Source of the DNA: Bin25 sp965221765
Lineage (GTDB): Bacteria; Bacteroidota; Bacteroidia; Flavobacteriales; Flavobacteriaceae
Length of the DNA stretch: 64,000 nt
Assembly: GCA_965221765.1 (NCBI GenBank)
Contig: OZ244911.1
Span: 310,001-374,000, forward strand
Reading direction: 5' to 3'
Shown: positions 28,965 to 37,888 of the stretch, piece by piece
How positions within the stretch are numbered: the first letter of the stretch is position 1
Layout: each line of letters starts with the position of its first letter
Made by a program: the position numbers and the translations under genes
The notes under the pieces: model-generated
Databases searched by the model: none
What the model saw: the letters and a program-made list of their open reading frames with translations, nothing else
What the model was told of the DNA's origin: nothing

Positions 28965-29340
28965 TCAAGTCAAGTGAACCCACCCCTGTGGGTGGGTTCA
29001 CTTTCGAAAAAAATTTTTCTTATCCCTGCTCCCTTTTTAACTTTCTTAATGATTCGCCATTTAGGGTGATTCGATATGATGAATTCACCATGCGGTCCCA
29101 TAAGGCATCGGCGATGGTTCCTTCACCAATAATCCCATGCCACTCCGCTACCGGTCATTGTCCTATCGTGATGGTCGACTGGCTTTGATATCCTTCATCG
29201 ATACTATCCATCAAAAACGCTCTAGCGTGGCGATGGAGTCTCTGTAAACCAACATCATCCATCATCAATACCTCGGCTTTGAGCAACCAATCAAACCATT
29301 TGAGATCGGGGCCATCGGTCTTGCCTTGAAGCAATGCTTA
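28958..29340 (-). mobile_element. IS21-family remnant: element end plus 3' part of istB
   Basis: The - strand reads AEVLMMDDVGLQRL, STITIGQ, a stop, then PVAEWHGIIGEGTIADALWDRM and YRITLNGESLRKLRK: the Walker B and C-terminal signatures of IstB, the AAA+ helper of IS21 transposition. An in-frame stop and the missing N-terminus make it dead. A perfect 12-bp hairpin (28974-28985 with 28990-29001) lies between istB and the element end. The element end abuts the broken ABC transporter gene, so this IS caused that truncation. Confidence 0.75.
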
Positions 29341-29466
29341 TATCAATTTGCTTTCTGAATTATATGAACTTGATTTACTCTCATTATCGTTTTAGAGACC
29401 AATTGTAGTTTAAAAAACAAAAAATATTTTATGAATTTAAAAAGTAATTCAAAACGCAACTTAGTA
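29341..29466. mobile_element. 126-bp MITE-like element, copy 2
   Basis: Exact copy of 22454-22579. Its left flank is the istB remnant ending in TTA (29338-29340); its right flank is TAA (29467-29469), which continues the IS5-family sequence broken at 22453. The flanking triplets are thus exchanged relative to copy 1. Confidence 0.7.
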
Positions 29467-29760
29467 TAAGGTACATACTGTGGCCGGCAATGAGCATGAC
29501 CCCCAAGGTCTCAAGCCTTTGATGGAAGGCCTTTCGGTCGAAGAACGAAGACGAGTGTTGGCCGATAAAGATTATCCATCAGAAAAGAATGACCAACTCC
29601 TAGAGGATGTGGAGAGCGAATTCTTGGTAATGGAAAAAAGAGATCGCAACAAGCCCTTGACCAAGGAACAGAAAGAACGAAATAACCCCATCAGTAACGA
29701 ACTCTAGGAACGAACAAATTGTTGGTTTCACGATCTAATGTCGAGATCCATAAGGTGTGT
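29467..29760 (+). mobile_element. IS5-family element, 3' part (continuation of 21671-22453)
   Basis: The + strand reads VAGNEHDPQGLKPLMEGLSVEERRR, then VMEKRDRNKPLTKEQKERNNPIS. The same residues occur in the intact-length IS5 copy at 59570-60950 (VAANEQDRQGLQPLIEGLSVEER) directly after the point where the 22453 fragment stops. The transposase is lost beyond about 29705, and the right inverted repeat was not found. Confidence 0.7.
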
Positions 29761-30123
29761 GATTAATGTGGTCAAATTGAGCCAACCTAAAAAGAGGCAT
29801 CAAGGAAATAAGAAGCCCACAACCCATTATTCGACTCAAAAATAAATGACTATAGAGTCAAATAGGACAAAATCAAGGCAATATCGTCGTTTTTTGCCGG
29901 CGATGGATGTCCAATGCAGTGGACCAGTATGATGAATTTGAAAAAAAGTTTTTTAGCAGCATCTCATTTTTTTGAAATTCGCATTATTCAAAAGTCTCAA
30001 GGATATAATCCTAATTTGAGAAAATAAATTTTAAGGAGCCACTAATTGAATTATGATAAGTCATTTGAATATTATTATTTTAAACTCCTCATTTGATTTC
30101 TAACAAGATTGAAGAAAAACCCC
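29761..30123. other. Intergenic region with IS end
   Basis: Contains GGTCAAATTGAGCCA at 29764-29778, the reverse complement of sequence near 22605-22620 and probably a transposon terminus. The remainder, up to the aminotransferase start, shows no gene. It should hold the promoter of the 30124-35445 operon, which was not pinned down. Confidence 0.45.
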
Positions 30124-31488
30124 ATGCCGAGTAATGATTATTGGGTAAAAGATAAAAATCACTTAATACATCCATATACTGATTTTCGATTATTTCAGAA
30201 AAGAGGATCGACCATTTTTATATCGGGAGTAGATCATTTCATTGAAGACCATCAAGGCAAACGATATTTAGATGCTATTGCCGGTTTATGGTGTGTCAAT
30301 ATTGGACATGGAAACCAAGAAATGGCCCAGGGTCTTGCCCAGCAAGCTTCTAAGTTGGCATATTATAACACATTTGGAGGCGCCTCATCGCCTCCAGCGG
30401 CAGATTTGGCTTATACCCTAGCTCAATATGCATCCAAGCCAATCAATAAAACATTTTTTTCGACAGGGGGTTCTATGGCCAATGATACAGCTATCAAAAT
30501 CATTCATTATTATTTTAATTTATTGGGCAAACCAAAAAAGAAAAAAATAATCGTTCGTAATCTAGGATACCACGGAAGCACCTATTTATCTCATGCTCTA
30601 ACAGGTATCTCTTCAACCCATATCGGGTTTGATTTACCACTTAATGAACTAACGGTGAGAGTTTCTGCTCCCTATAGTTATCGCAAGCCAAAAGATATTG
30701 AAGAACATCAATTTTGTGATTATTTAATCTATGAATTAAAAGAAAAAATCGAATCGGTCGGTCCTGAAAATATTGGTGGATTGATTGCTGAACCCATCAT
30801 GGGTGCAGGCGGGATTATTGTGCCACCTAAAAACTACCTCCTGAGAGTCCGAGAAATTTGCTCTCACTACGAAATTCTTTATATATCCGATGAAGTGGTT
30901 ACGGCTTTTGGTCGATTAGGACATATGGTGGCATCAGAAAGTCATTTTGGTATCATCCCCGATATACTAGTGCTTGCCAAAGGAATTTCTTCTGGGTATA
31001 TACCACTCGGAGCAACGATGATTTCAGACGATATTTATGATGTCATCAGCCAACCCAAAAAATCAAACCCTTATTTTTCTCATGGATTTACCTATTCGGG
31101 TCATCCATTGGCTTGTTGGTCAGGATTGCTCAATATCGAAATTCTAAAAAAGAGAGAGCTGTTGCATCATGTGCAACAATTACACCCATATTTTTTGAAT
31201 ACCATAAAAACACTAGAAAAATATCCCATTGTCGGTGAAGTTCGTGGAAGTCATTTTATGATTGGAATTGAATTTGTAAAAGATAAAATCACAAAAGAAA
31301 TCTTCGACGAGAATGCTTATGATGTGAGTGATAAAATTTACCAGTATGCGAAATCCCTTGGAGCGATTGTTCGTCCGATCGGACCGATGATTATCTTGTC
31401 TCCTCCACTTACCTTTGACCAAAAATCAATTGATCAGTTGGTTGAAATTTTATCAATAGCCATTGAAAGAGTCATCAAAGAAATTTAA
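30124..31488 (+). CDS. Class III omega-aminotransferase
   Basis: PLP enzyme of about 455 aa that transaminates a terminal amine (omega-amino acid, diamine or polyamine-derived). Motifs: IHPYTDFRLFQKRG near the N-terminus, LWCVNIGHGN, FFSTGGSMANDTAIKI, YISDEVVTAFGRLG and the Schiff-base lysine in VLAKGISSGYIPLGA (about residue 286). ATG 30124 is preferred; an in-frame TTG at 30109 adds five residues. It is distinct from the class III enzyme at 15729. It is the first gene of an operon with a deiminase-like lipoprotein, a serine hydrolase and a transporter, suggesting use of a guanidino or amine compound. Confidence 0.85.
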   Translation: MPSNDYWVKDKNHLIHPYTDFRLFQKRGSTIFISGVDHFIEDHQGKRYLDAIAGLWCVNIGHGNQEMAQGLAQQASKLAYYNTFGGASSPPAADLAYTLAQYASKPINKTFFSTGGSMANDTAIKIIHYYFNLLGKPKKKKIIVRNLGYHGSTYLSHALTGISSTHIGFDLPLNELTVRVSAPYSYRKPKDIEEHQFCDYLIYELKEKIESVGPENIGGLIAEPIMGAGGIIVPPKNYLLRVREICSHYEILYISDEVVTAFGRLGHMVASESHFGIIPDILVLAKGISSGYIPLGATMISDDIYDVISQPKKSNPYFSHGFTYSGHPLACWSGLLNIEILKKRELLHHVQQLHPYFLNTIKTLEKYPIVGEVRGSHFMIGIEFVKDKITKEIFDENAYDVSDKIYQYAKSLGAIVRPIGPMIILSPPLTFDQKSIDQLVEILSIAIERVIKEI

Positions 31489-31492
31489 TACC

Positions 31493-32791
31493 ATGAGAGG
31501 CAATACAATAATCCATTCACTTTTGCTGGTCATTACTTCAGCTATTTCAATAATATTCATCTCTTGTGATGAATCAGTTAGTGAAATCACAGTGATGAGA
31601 TCTCCTGCTGAATACGAAAAACAAGAAGCCATTTGGTTTATATGGAATCCCCATGATCACAAGCGAGGAGAATCAAATTCTGAAGTGGTAAGTCAATTAT
31701 TGGAAATAACCCTTGAAAGTCAAAAAGTAGTACTAGCGGTTGCCGATTCTTTAGTTTATAAAGATGCCTTAGGCTATCTATCTCCTCATATTAGTGCTCA
31801 TGATAATTTAGATTTTGCTTTTATTCCTTCAATTCAATTTTGGGCTAGAGATATGGGCCCTGTCTTTGTCATACTAGAGGATGGAGAACTAGGCGTTGCT
31901 GATTTTGAATTTAATTTATGGGGATATGCGGATTCATCAGATCCAGATAATTTGGTGGAAGAAGCCTTTGATCGAAAAGCTGCAGAGCATTTGAAATTAC
32001 CAATTATCAAGTCTAATATTATCAGTGAAGGAGGAAATCGAGAAATTAATTCACAAGGGGTCCTCATTACAGTAGAAAAAGTAGAAACAGAGCGTAATCC
32101 AACATTAACTCTCAATGAATTAGAAGAAGAATATTCACGCGTGCTGGGTATTCAAAAAACTATCTGGTTAAAACAAGGGCTTAAGGAAGATGAACATACA
32201 TTCTTGGGTCCTATAGAAACCAATGAAGATTTTAGAGCCTACACAACAGTGACAACCAATGGTCATATTGATGAATTTGCTCGTTTTGTCAATGACTCTA
32301 CCATCTTGCTGGCACAAGTTGATTCTTTACAATTGGCATCGAAGGATCCTATAGCCATAGAAAATCACCGTCGATTAGAAGAAAACTATGAGATTTTAAA
32401 ACAGGCCACTGATATCAATGGGGATCCATTTGAGATTATTCGAATTCCGATGCCAGATCCTATTTTTATGGATATGAGACCAGGGGATGAGGTTTATGAT
32501 TATATTAAAACATTAGACTATCAAAGTGATATTGAATTTCCAACTGGGCAAACCATAAAAGTGATTGCGGCAGCTAGTTATTTAAATTATATCATCGCTA
32601 ATAAAGTTGTGTTGGGACAAAAATATTGTCGCGGAGAATGTCCGGATCGGGTCAGAGAACGAGATATAAAAGCCGAGCAAATTTTACAGCAAGCATTTCC
32701 CAATAGAAAAATATACATGATTGATGCATTGGCTATTAACCTTGGGGGAGGGGGTATTCATTGCGTTACAATCCATCAACCTTCGATATAG
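31493..32791 (+). CDS. Agmatine deiminase / peptidylarginine deiminase family lipoprotein
   Basis: A 432-aa guanidino-group-modifying enzyme fold, exported as a lipoprotein (signal peptide with lipobox, Cys25 in IIFISCDES). Family motifs: QEAIWFIWNP, WARDMGP, SEGGNREIN, NGHIDEFARF with His258 and Asp260, and the nucleophile Cys424 in GGGGIHCVT. It would hydrolyse a guanidinium group to a ureido group plus ammonia, but outside the cytoplasm, unlike ordinary AguA. ATG 31493 is chosen because it directly precedes the signal peptide. It starts 4 bp after the aminotransferase stop. An insertion of roughly 60 residues around 200-260 compared with plain AguA is possible. Free agmatine, arginine or peptidyl-arginine could be the substrate. 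Confidence 0.85.
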   Translation: MRGNTIIHSLLLVITSAISIIFISCDESVSEITVMRSPAEYEKQEAIWFIWNPHDHKRGESNSEVVSQLLEITLESQKVVLAVADSLVYKDALGYLSPHISAHDNLDFAFIPSIQFWARDMGPVFVILEDGELGVADFEFNLWGYADSSDPDNLVEEAFDRKAAEHLKLPIIKSNIISEGGNREINSQGVLITVEKVETERNPTLTLNELEEEYSRVLGIQKTIWLKQGLKEDEHTFLGPIETNEDFRAYTTVTTNGHIDEFARFVNDSTILLAQVDSLQLASKDPIAIENHRRLEENYEILKQATDINGDPFEIIRIPMPDPIFMDMRPGDEVYDYIKTLDYQSDIEFPTGQTIKVIAAASYLNYIIANKVVLGQKYCRGECPDRVRERDIKAEQILQQAFPNRKIYMIDALAINLGGGGIHCVTIHQPSI

Positions 32792-32794
32792 AAA

Positions 32795-34081
32795 ATGAGG
32801 TATTCGAAATTTGTTAGTAAGGTTTTAATCCCGGGAATTTTATTGGCGATGACCAATTGCCAACGAAATCAATCGAAAAGCCAGGACCAAATAATTGATG
32901 AACCATTAGACCAACAACTCAATGAAGTGTTTGTCAATCAAGATGTATTGGGACTTTCAGTCGTACTGATAGAAAATGGTCAGTTATCTTACCAAAAACA
33001 TTTAGGAACTATTCATCCAGATAGCGATGAAAATTTAAATGGGGCCACCAAATTTCGAATAGCTTCTATTTCTAAAATTATTCCTTCATTGGCAATCATG
33101 CAATTGGTTGAGCAAGATTTGGTCTATTTGGACGAAGATGTTTCAGAGTATTTGGGATGGGAATTGAGAAACCCAAATCATCCCAATAGTCCTATTACTC
33201 TCCGCCAATTACTATCACATACTAGTAGCATTCGAGATGGTGAGAAGTATTCAAATTTTGCTGCTCATATGACTGAAAAGAAATTGCATCTTTCAGAATT
33301 ATTTCAAGTTGGTGGAGAATATTACATGGATAGCATGTTTGATACTAGAAAACCTGGCACCTATTTCACGTATAGTAATTGCGCTTGGGGACTAGTAGCT
33401 TCTGTTATTGAAAAGGTGACTGGCCAACGTTTTGATATGTATACCCAAGAGCATATTTTCCAACCACTGAACATCACGGCATCATTTAATGTGAGTGAGA
33501 TTTACGATACCTATCCATTGGCAGGGTTGTATCGATTTCAAGACCATCAATGGGTCAACCAAGTCGATGATTATCGAAAGAATTCACCTATTCCAAGAAT
33601 TTTTGATGGATATGAACTTGGACAAAATGGACTTTTGTTTGGCCCCCAAGGTAATTTAAGAGCTTCAACAGATGATTTGGTTGGATTGGCACAGTTATTT
33701 TTTAATCAAGGAACCGTTGATGGAAATCAAATCATATCGAAAGATAGTTTGGATCAAATGCTTCAAATTCAATGGTCGTATGATGATTCCAATGGGGAAA
33801 CATGGGATGGATTTTTCAATGCATATGGTTTGGGAATTCATATATTGACTAACCAGCTAGGAAAAGACATTGTTTTTCCTAGATTGAACATGGTGGGACA
33901 TCCTGGAATTGCTTATGGACTGCTCAGTGATTTCTATCTTGATATAGAATCACAAACAGGCATTGTGTTTCTTACCAATGGAAAAAAACAAAAATTTTCA
34001 TACGGTATCAATTCATCATTTTATCGCATTGAAGAAATTGTATTTGAAACTGTTTATCCCTATTTAAAAAAATCTCAATAG
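32795..34081 (+). CDS. Serine hydrolase lipoprotein (class C beta-lactamase / PBP4 fold)
   Basis: A 428-aa protein with a lipobox (Cys22 in LLAMTNCQRN) and beta-lactamase-like catalytic motifs: Ser91-I-S-Lys94 (ASISKIIP), Y193-S-N195 (YFTYSNCAWG) and a C-terminal HPG segment (MVGHPGIAYG) in the position of the KTG box. Members include D-amino-acid peptidases, esterases and amide hydrolases; antibiotic resistance should not be assumed. It starts 3 bp after the deiminase-like gene and precedes a transporter, so it may release an importable product from a peptide or amide at the cell surface. Confidence 0.83.
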   Translation: MRYSKFVSKVLIPGILLAMTNCQRNQSKSQDQIIDEPLDQQLNEVFVNQDVLGLSVVLIENGQLSYQKHLGTIHPDSDENLNGATKFRIASISKIIPSLAIMQLVEQDLVYLDEDVSEYLGWELRNPNHPNSPITLRQLLSHTSSIRDGEKYSNFAAHMTEKKLHLSELFQVGGEYYMDSMFDTRKPGTYFTYSNCAWGLVASVIEKVTGQRFDMYTQEHIFQPLNITASFNVSEIYDTYPLAGLYRFQDHQWVNQVDDYRKNSPIPRIFDGYELGQNGLLFGPQGNLRASTDDLVGLAQLFFNQGTVDGNQIISKDSLDQMLQIQWSYDDSNGETWDGFFNAYGLGIHILTNQLGKDIVFPRLNMVGHPGIAYGLLSDFYLDIESQTGIVFLTNGKKQKFSYGINSSFYRIEEIVFETVYPYLKKSQ

Positions 34082-34089
34082 ATACTTTA

Positions 34090-35445
34090 GTGGATCATTA
34101 TGGTCTTATCAGTTTATTGCCAACAGTTCTAGTTATTGGATTGGCCATATGGAGTAAAAAAACTTTTGAATCACTATTGGGGGGCTGTCTTTTAGGATTT
34201 ATTATTTTGTCCCCAACGGGATTTTTTTCTATAGCGACTGATACCCTGCTTTCTGTCATGCAAGACCCCACCATCGGATGGGTCTTATTGGTCTGTGGAT
34301 TATTTGGCTCATTGATTTTTCTGCTGACAATATCTGGAGGAACCAAAGCTTTTTCTACCATGATGCTTCGACTTGTAAAAGGACGGAAAAGTGCATTGAT
34401 TACGACCTGGATGATGGGGTTAGTCATTTTTATTGATGATTATTTAAATGCGTTAACTGTTGGAAGTACCATGAGAAAACTTACCGATAAATACAAAGTT
34501 TCAAGAGAAATGTTAGCATATGTTGTCGATTCAACGGCAGCTCCTATCTGTGTTTTAATTCCACTATCCACATGGGCTATTTTTATTTCAGGATTATTAG
34601 AAAACCAGGAGTTAGTAGCGGTTGGACAAGGAATAGAATTATATTTTCAAATCATTCCATTTATACTGTATGCTTGGATTGCCGTCCTATTAGTTCCTTT
34701 GGTTTCAATAGGTTGGATTCCATTGATAGGGCCCATGAAAAAATCAGAAATAAGAGCTCAAAGCGGTGAGTTAGTTCCTAAAGGATCTCAATCCATTGAT
34801 ATTATTGTTAAGTCTCATGAAATCAAAAATCCCCAAATAGCATATTTTATATTGCCGATTATTGTCTTAATAGGGGCCACGATATTTTTTGATATTGATG
34901 CCTTAAAAGGCATTTTATTTGCTTTGTTTTTTACCGTTTTGTACTATAGCATTTTTAAAGTTAGTTCACTTCTTCAGTCTATAGAAGGTATTTTTAAGGG
35001 ATTCAAAAGCATGATTTATGCTTTGGCCATTGTCTTGATGTCTTTTGTATTAAAGGAAGTGAATGATGGTCTTGGATTGACCAATTACATCATTGAAGTG
35101 GTCTCTCCAGTGTTAACCAAAGAATTATTACCGGGTTTGGCTTTTGTTTCACTCAGTTTGATTGCTTTTGCGACGGGTTCTTTTTGGGGAGTCTATGCTA
35201 TTTCATTTCCGATTATTCTTCCACTTGCTCACAGTTTAGAGGTCAACACATTATTGGCAATAGGTTCGGTGATAAGCGCCGGAACTTTTGGGTCACATGC
35301 TTGTTTTTATGGTGATTCAACCGTGCTGAGCGCTAGTGCTTCAGGTTGTAATAATATGGCTCATGCCATCACTCAATTGCCTTATGTACTACTTAGTGGT
35401 TTGGTTAGTCTTATTGGGTTTTTAATACTCGGATATGCGATATGA
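34090..35445 (+). CDS. NhaC-family antiporter-like transporter
   Basis: A polytopic membrane protein of 451 aa with about 11-12 hydrophobic segments. Typical NhaC-family stretches: VIFIDDYLNALTVGSTMRKLTDKYKVSREMLAYVVDSTAAPICVLIPLSTW in short conserved blocks, and later ATGSFWGVYAISFPI and GTFGSHACFYGDSTVLSASASG. Members exchange Na+ with H+ or couple amine or amino-acid transport. GTG start, 8 bp after the hydrolase stop; last gene of the operon. The operon context favours substrate uptake or exchange over bulk pH homeostasis. Confidence 0.85.
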   Translation: MDHYGLISLLPTVLVIGLAIWSKKTFESLLGGCLLGFIILSPTGFFSIATDTLLSVMQDPTIGWVLLVCGLFGSLIFLLTISGGTKAFSTMMLRLVKGRKSALITTWMMGLVIFIDDYLNALTVGSTMRKLTDKYKVSREMLAYVVDSTAAPICVLIPLSTWAIFISGLLENQELVAVGQGIELYFQIIPFILYAWIAVLLVPLVSIGWIPLIGPMKKSEIRAQSGELVPKGSQSIDIIVKSHEIKNPQIAYFILPIIVLIGATIFFDIDALKGILFALFFTVLYYSIFKVSSLLQSIEGIFKGFKSMIYALAIVLMSFVLKEVNDGLGLTNYIIEVVSPVLTKELLPGLAFVSLSLIAFATGSFWGVYAISFPIILPLAHSLEVNTLLAIGSVISAGTFGSHACFYGDSTVLSASASGCNNMAHAITQLPYVLLSGLVSLIGFLILGYAI

Positions 35446-35518
35446 TAGTATAGGGTGTTCTAAATTTTATCAATAAAGGGATTCTACTAGCTATATGTTC
35501 CCTAAGTAAATATTACGA

Positions 35519-35850
35519 TCAAGAGTTACTATTAGCTTCTTCAATGATTGATCGTATTGAATTTATGGCATATAAAGGCACATTGATTAAGTCATCTTGT
35601 TTTCTGTAGTTGGACATTGAAGTTCTAATAGGTAGTGAATGCATATAACGTTTTTTAAAAGATTTAAGACTTTTGGCTTGCAAATTTTCGGAAGCTTTAA
35701 CTTCAATAGGAACTACTTTTCCTGAATATTGTATGACAAAATCTACTTCTGCATTGGCTCTATTGGCCGACCAATAAAAAATTGGAAGATATCCTATAGT
35801 TTTTAATTGTTGTTGTACATATTGTTCTGTTAATGTGCTACTCCCCTAAA
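35519..35850 (-). pseudogene. DUF4143 AAA+ ATPase, C-terminal fragment
   Basis: About 105 residues on the - strand read TEQYVQQQLKTIGYLPIFYW, RANAEVDFVIQYSGKVVPIEVKA, SLKSFKKRY, RTSMSNYRKQDDLINVPLYAI. This is the PD-(D/E)xK-like DUF4143 tail of Archaea/Bacteroidota AAA_14 ATPases. The N-terminal ATPase is absent: the frame ends at the IS3 relic that starts near 35850. Stop codon at 35521-35519. Confidence 0.8.
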
Positions 35851-36639
35851 CCCAAGCGCTCCGAAATATAGTTTTTTTCTTTATGATCTATAGTCAGCGT
35901 GGGACATCTCGATGTCCCATGCTGATCCGAAAACGCCATAGGGGGCTGGTTTTTCAGACCAGCCTGTGGACGTCGGTTATGGTATTGCCATCACCACTGC
36001 TTGGTGATTTCTCGAGCCCTATCTAGCGATTCGAATAGATTGGTATCCCATACCTCTTTTCGCATGGATCCATGGTATTGTTCCATCAAGGTATTCTAAC
36101 GTGGGCTTGCCAGGTGGAATATCACCCATGGTCATGCCTCTTTGTTTGGCCCCGTCTTTGAAATGATGAGCGATGAATTCAGGGCCATGATCCACACGGA
36201 TCGTCTCAGGTTTTCCTCGCCATGCCATCAAAACATCGAGTTCTTGGACGATCTGTTTCGCATAGAGTGATGGATCGATGCGACATCACAAGGCTTCTCG
36301 ATGATAATCATCCATGAGATTGAAGACCCGAAAACTTTTTCTAGAAGAAAGTGTATCGTGCATGACATCGGCATGCCAGGTGATAGGAACATCCACAGGG
36401 AGTACCTGGGGCTGTTGGACTCGCTGGGGCATTCGATGCTTGGCTTTCCTCCGTCAATGCCATCTTAGAGATACCTATAACCGATCGATTCGTTGGTGAT
36501 TCCATGGGTGCTTGGGTCATCAAACCAAGATGATAAAACCTCTTCTGAAATCCATCGATAGGATCGGCTGGAACTCATGCGTTCAATAGCCGCTTGATAT
36601 CATCATGGATGGGAGGGGTTTTCAATGGGACTTATACGC
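35850..36639 (-). mobile_element. IS3-family element remnant, orfB part
   Basis: The - strand shows OrfB in broken frames: DIKRLLNA, GFQKRFYHLGL, MPQRVQQPQVLPVDVPITW, RKSFRVFNLMDDYHREAL, then WRGKPETIRVDHGPEFIAHH and KQRGMTMGDIPPGKPTLEYLDGT. These are the DDE motifs of the IS150/IS51-like branch. Near 35895-35925 a 12-bp stem (TGGGACAT...ATGTCCCA core) and at 35943-35963 a second stem lie toward the element end. Several frameshifts. An orfA remnant of an IS3 element on the same strand is at 43740-44035. Confidence 0.8.
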
Positions 36640-36777
36640 TTAACTAAAATTATTTTTTAGGTTTTTTAGATTTTGGTTTAGAATCGATTGATAGAAATTA
36701 ATTAAATGGGGATTAGAATCACTAACTAAAGCTATTCCTTGAATTTTAATATGAGGAACTCCAATATATTTTTTCAT
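36640..36777 (-). pseudogene. Fragment resembling a Dam-type adenine methylase
   Basis: A 45-codon open frame (MKKYIGVPHIKIQGI, then VSDSNPHLINFYQSI) ends at the IS3 boundary. The SDSNPHLINFY segment resembles the D-NP-LI-FY motif of D12-class N6-adenine methylases, but the expected N-terminal FxGxG motif is replaced by unrelated sequence, as if an internal deletion occurred. Attribution is tentative. Confidence 0.35.
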
Positions 36778-36947
36778 TTTTCTTTATTTATCATCAATGG
36801 GTCATTACGCAATCTGTTTCATGTACTATAACTTCTATTGACTTGAATTATTTAATTTTCTTTTTTTCCTTACAAGTTGTCCATAGAACAAGACGAAGGA
36901 GGCTAAATAGCTTAATTGATTTTGCTTTCATTTTTCAACAACAAATA

Positions 36948-37287
36948 TTATAGAGCTTCCCCCATATCAGTTCGGATAATCCAATAAGTCTTGGTGCAGA
37001 ATTTTATTTTTCCATCCTTATAGTCTTTTTTCAAAATATCTCTAATATCGGGCGTACTCAGATAATAACCATCATAACTCTCACCATGTTTATACTCGAT
37101 TTTGATCAATCCTCGTTGAACAACTTCTGCATATCTAGCTCTAAAATGATGTAACAATTTGATGGCGTTGATACATTAAGTTTCATGCTTGAACTGACCA
37201 CTTGGAATTAAAACATCAGTAAATAAACGGCATTGCTTTTTTGTTTTCTTTGGCAAGATCCCAAACATCGAATAAACGTATACTCAT
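36948..37287 (-). pseudogene. Decayed gene of unknown function
   Basis: Pieces in different frames form one apparent protein: MSIRLFDVWDLAKENKK at the start, CRLFTDVLIPSGQFKHET, then a 69-codon tail CINAIKLLHHFRARYAEVVQRG to FCTKTYWIIRTDMGEAL. At least two frameshifts or stops separate them. Composition is coding-like and the tail is soluble and basic. The family was not recognised; neighbouring methylase-like and DUF4143 fragments suggest old accessory cargo. Confidence 0.45.
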
Positions 37288-37373
37288 AATTATAAATTTT
37301 ATATTGGCAAATACATTATGAATTACAATATATTTTACAATCAAAAATAAAATAAGACGGCACAAGGAATAAG

Positions 37374-37664
37374 ATGAAAAAAACACAAAAAGTAGAAAGA
37401 TTAAATCGACAATTTTCTATCGATATTAGCCGTATCAAACAAGCCGATAAACCTATCGATCATATCTTAAAACGTAAAACAAAAAAGAAAGAACCCTTAA
37501 AATCAAAAGAAAAATTTATTCAAATTATTCGCTTTTCGGTTCCTCTGACCGTGCTTTCACGTTATGAGCAATGTCAACACGAACCACAAGCACAATCAAT
37601 TCTTGACCGAATCAGAGAACTATGGTTTCAAGAACCAACATTAAGAGGTATCCAAAGATCTTAA
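37374..37664 (+). CDS. Small basic protein of unknown function, first gene of the ATPase module
   Basis: A 96-aa protein. Residues 1-50 are strongly basic (KRKTKKKEPLKSKEKF) and probably disordered or nucleic-acid binding; residues 50-96 (IIRFSVPLTVLSRYEQCQHEPQ, then ILDRIRELWFQEP) look folded and helical. No family recognised. It begins 43 bp after an AT-rich tract and is followed by a 47-aa gene and the AAA+ ATPase, all on the same strand, so a three-gene operon is likely. Confidence 0.6.
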   Translation: MKKTQKVERLNRQFSIDISRIKQADKPIDHILKRKTKKKEPLKSKEKFIQIIRFSVPLTVLSRYEQCQHEPQAQSILDRIRELWFQEPTLRGIQRS

Positions 37665-37741
37665 CTCAAATTTCATAAGCGATATGGGTCGATAATGGCT
37701 TTTAACGAAACTTTTCTAATTTCGTCATTTAAAATCAAATC

Positions 37742-37885
37742 ATGGCGAAAGAACCTAGCGAAAAATTACCTTTTGAATCATTACCAAATGACGAAAAGAT
37801 TCCTTTAGCATTACGCTTAAAAGTGCATGCGGTAATGAGTGATGTCTTTCGTGAAGATAGGAGTGAAGCAAAGCCAAAACCTTAA
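37742..37885 (+). CDS. 47-aa small protein in the ATPase module
   Basis: Short open frame MAKEPSEKLPFESLPNDEKI, then PLALRLKVHAVMSDVFRED and a charged tail ending KPKP. It has an amphipathic helix around residues 20-36 and no membrane segment. It ends 3 bp before the ATG of the ATPase at 37889, so translation is probably coupled and the product may be a partner of that ATPase. No family recognised. Confidence comes only from position and clean spacing. Confidence 0.45.
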   Translation: MAKEPSEKLPFESLPNDEKIPLALRLKVHAVMSDVFREDRSEAKPKP

Positions 37886-37888
37886 TCG

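Noticed and set aside
22454..29466. The 126-bp direct repeats as long terminal repeats of a single 7-kb transposon
   Set aside because: The flanking triplets do not match as one outer duplication plus unrelated inner sequence: inner flanks also form a matching TTA pair, and each repeat has its own inverted ends. Recombination between two MITEs explains this better.
32795..34081. Beta-lactamase-fold lipoprotein as an antibiotic resistance gene
   Set aside because: The SxxK/YxN motifs are shared by many peptidases and esterases, and the operon context is catabolic, so resistance is not supported.
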